A stretch of DNA of 21,056 nt, from contig DAAI01000040.1 in assembly GCA_001701105.1 (NCBI GenBank), forward strand, positions 53,076-74,131, read 5' to 3'. Below, in pieces: positions 16,023-21,056 of this stretch. Positions within the stretch are counted from its first letter, which is position 1. Each line of letters starts with the position of its first letter. Both the position numbers and the translations under genes were made by a program. This DNA is from Bacteroidales bacterium GP1 (GTDB taxonomy: Bacteria > Bacteroidota > Bacteroidia > Bacteroidales > Muribaculaceae). The notes beneath the pieces are model-generated. The model made no database searches. It saw only the letters and a program-made list of their open reading frames with translations, and had not been told where the DNA came from.

Positions 16023-18167
16023 TTATTTGGTACGCGATGATTGATCCTCTTTTGAGGCTCGATATACTCCACCGACCTTATCACGGCCAAATCGATAGCT
16101 AATGCCTAATAATATGTAAGCGGAATGGCCATTGAATGTCTGGCGGATTGAATATCCTACATAATGCTCTTTAGACCGAGTCTTGTTCCAGCCAAATATG
16201 TCATTGGCCTTCAATTGAAGACTAAGACGGTTATTGAGCAAAGAGTATCTCAATGAAAGATTGAAGAGTTGGAAGGATTCATAATTTATCAAATTTTGCT
16301 GCCAAGGAAAAAAGTGAGTGAACTGGGCTCCGAATATCAAAGTCTTTTGACTGTTAAGCATTACATTGGTGGAGAGTTCAAGTTTACCCGACCAATCCTC
16401 CATGCTCTTTTCTTTAAAATCCGGGTTATTGCTATGCGAATATGTGCGGAATACTTCGCCACCTACTTTCATCTCCCAACGATTGAATAAATTACGTTTA
16501 TAATTGGCATACAGTCCCGTTTTAATGGTTGACAGACAATTATAAGGAATCGTACTTATAATGTCGCCTTCATTGAAACGACGGATATATCCAATAACAT
16601 CAGAGGCGAATGAGGTATATAGCACGGCATAAAGGCCACCAAGTCCATAATAATTGATCTCAGCATTGTTATAGATCGTCGGTTTAAGAGCAGGATTGCC
16701 GGAGGCATATTCATCTGTGGTAGAGTAGTATTTAAAAGGATTCAATTCCCACAGATTAGGGCGCCCCATTCCCATTGAGTAACTCACATTGAATGAACCA
16801 ATACCGTTCTTATTATACGATAAATTGACAGATGGAAACAGATGGCCATAACTATGCATATCTGTCTGAGGTAAGGCGTCTTGCCGACCTTTAGTCCACG
16901 TGTATTCATATCTTAATCCAACTTTACCACCGAGTCCCGCTCCAAAGCTCCGTGCTGCAGTTATATATGCCGCAGCTATACGCTCATTATATTCAAACCT
17001 ATTTGATTCGCCCCTCGGAGCAGAATCCTTACCATATATAGGATTCATGGAATTGTCGGATGAATTGAGGATATCTGTATATGCTACACCGGTTTCCAAC
17101 TGCACCCACGCGTAGGGAAGTTTGAAGTCTGCTTTTCCACTATGAAACCGGTAATCGGTTTTTCCATCTTCATAAATGGATATTTCATCGGAACCTCCCT
17201 CGTAGGAAGTCACAATATCGGAAGATGTTGGGCTATGACGATTGTAATAATTGTAAGTCAATTGCATTACCTCACCATTTTGCCCGAAAGTCCAATCATA
17301 AAAACCGGTGAGCGTAAGAGTATTATTGGGTCGCGATTTCGTAAGAGATAGTGTTGTTGATGTATAACTTCCGTAGTTAGTGAAGTTAGTTCCATTGCTT
17401 GATATTGTCTGATAATTGAAGTTCGCGATGACACCAAAATTTATCCCGGTCGTGAGTTTATATCGGAACATGGCATTTAATCCCGCTTCTAATAAATGCG
17501 ATTTGGTGCATGATGAGGATATGCGTGAAGAGCCGTCTGTAAACGAATAAGCAATGTCATTGTCATTCTCCGAGTAATAATTTGAAATACTTGCATCTAT
17601 TGAGAGATCGACCTTGCGGGTGGTATGACTGAGGCTCCCGCTGAAATATTCCCGAAGTTTGTTGCCTTGATTCAGAGATCCATATACGCTTCCGCGCGTT
17701 CCAAGGGTCTCGTTACGTGTTGTGATGGAAATATAAACTGCATTCGGCTCTACAGCATATCGAGATGGGGGAGTGATGAGGAGTTCTATTTTCTCAATGC
17801 CTTCCGCGCGAAGATTTTGGAGACGCATTGACATGGCAGAGGCATCGAGATCCATCAATATTCCGTCAATAATATACCGCACAATACTTTTGCCGGCGAC
17901 ACTAATAGAGCCATTGTTTACAGAAACGCGTGGGATGCGGTCGAGGAGAGCAACCCCATCAAGTCCTTTGGCGTAAGGGTCATTCTTCACAAGATAGATG
18001 AGCTTGCCTTCCTGTTGTTTCACTACAGGTCTTTTGGCTACGACTATCACCTCGTTTAATTCGAGCTCCTTTTCCCAAGAATCGGCCACAGAATCGTTGA
18101 CCTCTTGTGCGTAAAGCGACGCAGGGAGTACGGCCGCTCCAAAGAGCAGCTTCATTAGAATATTCAT
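16023..18167 (-). CDS. Outer-membrane beta-barrel protein with TonB-receptor-like plug
   Basis: A 714-residue outer-membrane protein of the Bacteroidota beta-barrel family related to TonB-dependent receptors (OMP_b-brl_3 type). Residues 1-20 are a signal peptide ending SLYA. A TonB-box-like stretch LNEVIVVAKRP follows, then a plug-like region to about residue 155 (LDGVALLDRIPRVSVNN, IVRYIIDGILMD, GIEKIELLITPPSRYAV). The rest alternates aromatic beta-strands and ends YRFG near 691-694 with a 21-residue hydrophilic tail. There is no N-terminal carboxypeptidase-like or STN domain and no SusD gene beside it, so it is neither a classic SusC nor a FecA-type signalling receptor. It lies 16 bases after the small exported protein gene and closes the sigma-factor operon. 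The substrate is unknown. Confidence 0.88.
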   Translation of the reverse strand: MNILMKLLFGAAVLPASLYAQEVNDSVADSWEKELELNEVIVVAKRPVVKQQEGKLIYLVKNDPYAKGLDGVALLDRIPRVSVNNGSISVAGKSIVRYIIDGILMDLDASAMSMRLQNLRAEGIEKIELLITPPSRYAVEPNAVYISITTRNETLGTRGSVYGSLNQGNKLREYFSGSLSHTTRKVDLSIDASISNYYSENDNDIAYSFTDGSSRISSSCTKSHLLEAGLNAMFRYKLTTGINFGVIANFNYQTISSNGTNFTNYGSYTSTTLSLTKSRPNNTLTLTGFYDWTFGQNGEVMQLTYNYYNRHSPTSSDIVTSYEGGSDEISIYEDGKTDYRFHSGKADFKLPYAWVQLETGVAYTDILNSSDNSMNPIYGKDSAPRGESNRFEYNERIAAAYITAARSFGAGLGGKVGLRYEYTWTKGRQDALPQTDMHSYGHLFPSVNLSYNKNGIGSFNVSYSMGMGRPNLWELNPFKYYSTTDEYASGNPALKPTIYNNAEINYYGLGGLYAVLYTSFASDVIGYIRRFNEGDIISTIPYNCLSTIKTGLYANYKRNLFNRWEMKVGGEVFRTYSHSNNPDFKEKSMEDWSGKLELSTNVMLNSQKTLIFGAQFTHFFPWQQNLINYESFQLFNLSLRYSLLNNRLSLQLKANDIFGWNKTRSKEHYVGYSIRQTFNGHSAYILLGISYRFGRDKVGGVYRASKEDQSSRTK

Positions 18168-18183
18168 AAATATTGGAAATTAG

Positions 18184-18567
18184 TTACTTAAATGCTTTCT
18201 GAGATCCGCTTATGAAGAGATAACAGCCATCATTTTCATCGTAGCTTAAGCCGATATAAATCTCCTCTCCGTTATTAATTATTACCATTGAGCGGAAGCG
18301 GGAACCATTGTTTGTCAGGTCCTGGGATCGGTTTGCTCTCGGTAAATCTTTATCAAATAATTGTGATACTTTATTGAGAAGAGATTTATTCTCTGTCACG
18401 GTGCAACCTCTGAAGTACTTCTCCGGAGTCTTGGAAACATTCAAGGAGACACTTTTATTAGAATTATAAGAGCCGTCGAACATCTTCTCTACATGAAGAT
18501 TAGGCGCTTTTGCAAATGCCGTTATAGAGAATATTGAGAATAATAAAATCAATATGTATTTTTTCAT
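18184..18567 (-). CDS. Small exported protein, possibly DUF6108-like
   Basis: A 127-residue protein with a clear signal peptide (MKKYILILLFSIFSITAFA) and a mature part of about 108 residues. The mature sequence begins LHVEKMFDGSY and contains two cysteines (C55 and C115) that could form a disulfide in the periplasm. The layout LHxxxxF(D/N)G near the start, and the arginine/serine-rich middle followed by short beta-strands, recall from memory the DUF6108 family found beside ECF sigma factors in Bacteroides; this is not checked. It lacks the lipobox cysteine of a lipoprotein. It sits between the probable anti-sigma gene (11 bases) and the beta-barrel gene (16 bases), so it may take part in signal sensing or support the barrel. 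The function is unknown. Confidence 0.75.
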   Translation of the reverse strand: MKKYILILLFSIFSITAFAKAPNLHVEKMFDGSYNSNKSVSLNVSKTPEKYFRGCTVTENKSLLNKVSQLFDKDLPRANRSQDLTNNGSRFRSMVIINNGEEIYIGLSYDENDGCYLFISGSQKAFK

Positions 18568-18578
18568 AAGATATAGGA

Positions 18579-19073
18579 TTAATTGATGCTTGTTCCGTTG
18601 ATAATATCATTAGCTTTAAGCAAATACTCACGTTCGGTTAAGGCAGCGAGATTCATAAGAGAATCCGCCTTTTCTATGGCAGAATGTGTGGCATTTAATG
18701 CTTCTTTGTAACTTAGCTGCTCACCATGGCTGTAGGCAGCTATAAAGACGCTGGAATCACTATCCGATAAGTCGGAATGCTTGGAAGATAAGAAAAAATA
18801 TCCTACTGAAAATATTATCGCCAAACTTGCAGCGATTCCGGAGAAATACTTCCGGATCGGAAAATTATTATTTCGAGGCATTATGTATTCAGGTTTAACA
18901 ACCTGAAGTTTCATAATACATTTTACTTCCTGAATTAATGGGGAAGTGAAGGATGTTTTGGAAAGAATGTATTCAAGTTCTTTCTCTTCCAACACGGAGA
19001 GCCGGCAGTCCATATAGAGACGGCATAGTTCGTCCAGTTCATCTATTGTCAGGGTTAATTCATCGGTATTCAT
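18579..19073 (-). CDS. Probable single-span anti-sigma factor
   Basis: A 164-residue protein with an N-terminal cytoplasmic part (residues 1-75, helical, with LDELCRLYMDCRLSVLEEKELEYIL), one hydrophobic span at about 76-96 (YFSGIAASLAIIFSVGYFFL) and a periplasmic part of about 68 residues (YSHGEQLSYKEALNATHSAIEKADSL). There is no signal peptide. This size and topology, and the start overlapping the sigma-factor stop by four bases (ATGA), fit an anti-sigma factor that holds the sigma at the membrane. It lacks the zinc-binding HxxxCxxC motif of ZAS proteins and the large FecR domain, so the family is unassigned and the function is inferred from context. Confidence 0.72.
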   Translation of the reverse strand: MNTDELTLTIDELDELCRLYMDCRLSVLEEKELEYILSKTSFTSPLIQEVKCIMKLQVVKPEYIMPRNNNFPIRKYFSGIAASLAIIFSVGYFFLSSKHSDLSDSDSSVFIAAYSHGEQLSYKEALNATHSAIEKADSLMNLAALTEREYLLKANDIINGTSIN

Positions 19074-19549
19074 TGGTCCATCTTTTTGATGTTTTCAGCA
19101 ATCCGTCTCCGGGCTCGGCTCATATTCATTCTTACGGCCTCGACTGTCATATTAAGCCTGGAGGCTACTTCATCATATTCAAGGCAATCATGCGTAATGA
19201 GATTATATATCCGCTTTTGGTTCTTAGTCAATCCTTTTATGATTAACCTTTCGTATAGCTCCATATCCTCAATAGGATCATCATATCCACTTTCAAAATT
19301 CTTGTCTATAGAGTCCATAGAGACTGTATGGTTGGTCCTGATGTGATCTATGCAGGTATTGCATAACACATGTACTAACTTATTACGGGCCTCTGCGTTG
19401 GATTCAATTTCATCTTTCGACCACAATTTCATAAATGTATCTTGTATTGCATCCTTGGCATCCTCATCGTTGTGAAGAAGTCTCATTGCAATCCGGTGCA
19501 TTTTGCTTCGGATGTCGAGGAATGTTGATGTCAGTACGTCCTTTTTCAT
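19070..19549 (-). CDS. ECF-type RNA polymerase sigma factor
   Basis: A 159-residue sigma-70 family factor of the extracytoplasmic function type, with only regions 2 and 4. Region 2 covers about residues 10-74 (MRLLHNDEDAKDAIQDTFMKLW, which contacts core polymerase and the -10 element). Region 4 covers about 100-153, with the helix-turn-helix YDEVASRLNMTVEAVRMNMSRARRRI that recognises the -35 element. It probably controls its own operon, which also encodes an anti-sigma candidate, an exported protein and a beta-barrel; autoregulation is usual for such factors but not shown here. A cysteine pair (C63 and C66) occurs in region 2. The start is the ATG at 19549, 32 bases past a candidate -7 element. 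Confidence 0.94.
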   Translation of the reverse strand: MKKDVLTSTFLDIRSKMHRIAMRLLHNDEDAKDAIQDTFMKLWSKDEIESNAEARNKLVHVLCNTCIDHIRTNHTVSMDSIDKNFESGYDDPIEDMELYERLIIKGLTKNQKRIYNLITHDCLEYDEVASRLNMTVEAVRMNMSRARRRIAENIKKMDQ

Positions 19550-19580
19550 TGTGTTCTATTATTAATACGATTAAGACGCA

Positions 19581-19588
19581 CAAACATA
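19581..19588 (-). promoter_or_regulatory. Candidate -7 element for the sigma-factor operon
   Basis: On the minus strand this reads TATGTTTG, an exact match to TAnnTTTG, about 32 bases before the sigma-gene ATG. The expected TTG at -33 is missing, so the operon may have a weak housekeeping promoter or depend on another factor. Confidence 0.42.
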
Positions 19589-19754
19589 ACATAACGAACT
19601 AAAAAAGATTATGAGAATAAATTGTCCATCGTAAGTTTCCAATGCACTATGCTCCATACAGTAGGGGATGATAATCAATAATTTGACTCAAAAAATTGAA
19701 CTATGGATGGATTATCTTATCGAGAAATTATAATCGCGGATTGAATAAAGATAG

Positions 19755-19793
19755 TGTAAACCGAGTGTGAATTGGCATATATGTAAACCGGGT
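19755..19793. repeat. Short direct repeat upstream of the sigma-factor operon
   Basis: TGTAAACCGAGT (19755-19766) recurs as TGTAAACCGGGT (19782-19793) with a single mismatch and a 27-base period. It lies about 205 bases before the sigma-gene start and about 95 bases past the clpB terminator. It could be a protein-binding site or chance. Confidence 0.45.
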
Positions 19794-19886
19794 TAAAGAA
19801 AAGAATAGGATGTAAGAAGTAATGATATAAGATATATTGTATGAATAGGGGGAATATACGGTGCAAAGGAGAGGGTGCGGTAAGAA

Positions 19887-19917
19887 AGCGGGCCGACACT
19901 CAAGGCATCAACCCGCT
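19887..19917 (-). terminator. Intrinsic terminator downstream of clpB
   Basis: On the minus strand, AGCGGG (19917-19912) pairs with CCCGCT (19892-19887) and is followed by TTCTT. The stem has six strong pairs and a loop of 19 bases that can hold a further GCC/GGC pairing in another register. It lies about 46 bases past the clpB stop. Confidence 0.62.
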
Positions 19918-19963
19918 CACTTAACGTTATTTAGAATCCGGAATTTCGGTTTAGGAAATCAGA

Positions 19964-21056
19964 TTATTTGTTTACGAACACAAGTTCGTCATCTTGTCTA
20001 TCTATTACTATCGGATGTTCACGATCCACTTTCTGAGCCAGAATGTCTTTCGAAAGTTGATTTAGTACCATTCTTTGTATTGTACGCTTTACAGGCCGTG
20101 CACCAAATTCAGGATCATAGCCATCTTCGGCGAGAAGATCAAGAGCCTCTTTGGTGACATTAAGGGTAATGCCATTGGCAGCAAGCATCTTCTGAACGCT
20201 TTTTACCTGTATCTCCACAATTTCAAGAATCTCCTTCTTATCGAGAGGTGTAAACATTACCGTCTCATCGATACGATTCAGGAATTCAGGGCGGATTATC
20301 TGTTTCAGGCGATCCATCACATCCTGCTTCGTAGTTTGGATAATGTTTTCTTTCTCATCTTCCTTCTTATCGGCAAAACCTTTGAAATTTTCGCGGATTA
20401 TGTCCGATCCCATGTTGGAGGTCATGATTATGATAGTGTTCTTGAAGTTAATGAAACGACCCTTATTATCTGTAAGACGTCCATCGTCAAGCACCTGAAG
20501 AAGGATGTTGAATACATCAGGATTGGCCTTCTCGATTTCATCAAATAGCACTACGCTATAAGGTTTGCGTCTAACAGCCTCGGTGAGCTGTCCACCCTCA
20601 TCATATCCTACATATCCCGGAGGTGCTCCGACAAGACGTGACACAGAATGCTTCTCCATATATTCCGACATATCGATACGGGTCATCATGTCCTCGTCGT
20701 CGAAGAGGTATTCTGCCAATGCCTTTGCAAGTTCGGTCTTACCTACACCGGTTGTTCCGAGGAAGATGAATGAGCCCAGCGGACGTCGTGGGTCGTTCAG
20801 TCCGGCACGTGAACGGCGCACTGCCTCACTCACGGCACGGATGGCATCTTCCTGGCCGACCACTCTCTTGTGCAGTTCCTCTTCAAGATGCAGAAGTTTC
20901 TCCTTCTCGCTCTGGGCCATCTTCTTCACCGGAATTCCGGTCCAGCGGCTTACGATTTCAGCGATATCCTCGGCATCCACCTCCTCCTTGATCATGGCAT
21001 TCTCACCCTGGAGCTGTCGCAGCTTTGCCTGGGTTGCCTCGATCTCATCGGTTTTC
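19964..21056 (-). CDS. clpB: ATP-dependent disaggregase ClpB, C-terminal half (runs off the right edge)
   Basis: The frame is open to the right edge and encodes about 363 residues of the second half of ClpB, the hexameric AAA+ disaggregase that works with DnaK to rescue aggregated proteins. Visible features are the end of the linker (EEVDAEDIAEIVSRWTGIPV), the second Walker A GTTGVGKTE, the pore-loop region GYVGYDEGGQL, Walker B VVLFDEIEKA, LDDGRLTDNKGR and sensor-like MTSNMGSDI, then the small C-terminal subdomain with DPEFGARPVKRTIQ. The absence of a ClpP-binding IGF loop favours ClpB over ClpA or ClpC. The methionine encoded at 20995 is internal and is not the start; NBD1 and most of the coiled middle domain lie outside the window. 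Confidence 0.95.
   Translation of the reverse strand, partial: KTDEIEATQAKLRQLQGENAMIKEEVDAEDIAEIVSRWTGIPVKKMAQSEKEKLLHLEEELHKRVVGQEDAIRAVSEAVRRSRAGLNDPRRPLGSFIFLGTTGVGKTELAKALAEYLFDDEDMMTRIDMSEYMEKHSVSRLVGAPPGYVGYDEGGQLTEAVRRKPYSVVLFDEIEKANPDVFNILLQVLDDGRLTDNKGRFINFKNTIIIMTSNMGSDIIRENFKGFADKKEDEKENIIQTTKQDVMDRLKQIIRPEFLNRIDETVMFTPLDKKEILEIVEIQVKSVQKMLAANGITLNVTKEALDLLAEDGYDPEFGARPVKRTIQRMVLNQLSKDILAQKVDREHPIVIDRQDDELVFVNK

Larger units (their letters stand above)
19550..19963. other. Gene-free stretch between the sigma-factor operon and clpB
   Basis: No convincing coding region or RNA gene was found in these 414 bases. What it holds is a candidate -7 promoter element for the sigma gene (19581-19588), a 12-base direct repeat (19755-19793) and a hairpin terminator for clpB (19887-19917). 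A GATAATC/GATTATC inverted pair near 19668-19717 is too short and too AT-rich to interpret. Reading frames here are short and have unlikely composition. Confidence 0.7.

Noticed and set aside
15905..16102. A 65-codon plus-strand reading frame after sprA, starting with an ATG
   Set aside because: It overlaps a possible sprA terminator at its start and runs antisense into the last 80 bases of the beta-barrel gene. The product has no recognisable features. Homologues would be needed to revive it.
19717..19899. A 60-codon minus-strand frame in the gap left of clpB
   Set aside because: It begins inside the clpB terminator hairpin, and its composition (many H, F, I, Y) looks like translated AT-rich non-coding DNA.
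20993..20995. The methionine codon as the start of a short Clp protein
   Set aside because: The frame stays open upstream to the edge with conserved ClpB linker sequence, so the gene is cut by the window rather than starting here.

Overview
The window looks like a chromosomal, mostly housekeeping segment of a Bacteroidota bacterium, most likely order Bacteroidales (a gut lineage such as Muribaculaceae is possible but not proven). The reasons are a full-length SprA/Sov outer-membrane translocon gene, an ECF sigma/anti-sigma unit joined to an outer-membrane beta-barrel gene, promoter elements of the Bacteroides type (TAnnTTTG at -7), and a general lack of Shine-Dalgarno sites before start codons. 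No tRNA, rRNA, CRISPR array, transposase or phage gene was seen.

Layout. (1) Bases 1-3998, minus strand: a tightly packed operon read right to left. It encodes an exported S1/P1-type zinc nuclease, a stand-alone HsdR-N-type PD-(D/E)XK protein, a UvrD/PcrA helicase and the start of carboxynorspermidine decarboxylase (nspC, cut by the left edge). The first two junctions overlap (ATGA and TGATG). (2) 4241-6180, plus strand: a small HU-like protein overlaps a second HU-like protein that carries an acidic linker, one membrane span and a C-terminal LysM-like domain; the fluoride channel gene crcB follows. A strong hairpin terminator at 6201-6240 closes this unit and also faces a convergent small gene (6256-6519, minus) for a repetitive helical protein. 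(3) 6581-15880, plus strand: recR, a GNAT acetyltransferase, ruvA and sprA in one run, with ATGA overlaps at recR/GNAT and GNAT/ruvA and an 11-base gap before sprA. (4) 16023-19549, minus strand: ECF sigma factor, probable single-span anti-sigma factor, small exported protein and outer-membrane beta-barrel protein, read right to left. (5) 19550-19963: a gene-free stretch with a candidate sigma-gene promoter, a short direct repeat and a terminator for clpB. (6) 19964-21056, minus strand: the C-terminal half of clpB, cut by the right edge.

How the genes may work together: recombination and repair functions (UvrD, RecR, RuvA) are mixed with envelope functions (SprA, the beta-barrel, the membrane HU-LysM protein). 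The two least conventional units are the membrane-spanning HU-LysM protein, which could link DNA to the cell wall, and the sigma/anti-sigma/exported protein/beta-barrel operon, which looks like a self-contained envelope-responsive regulon. Both functional readings are inference from domain layout and gene order.
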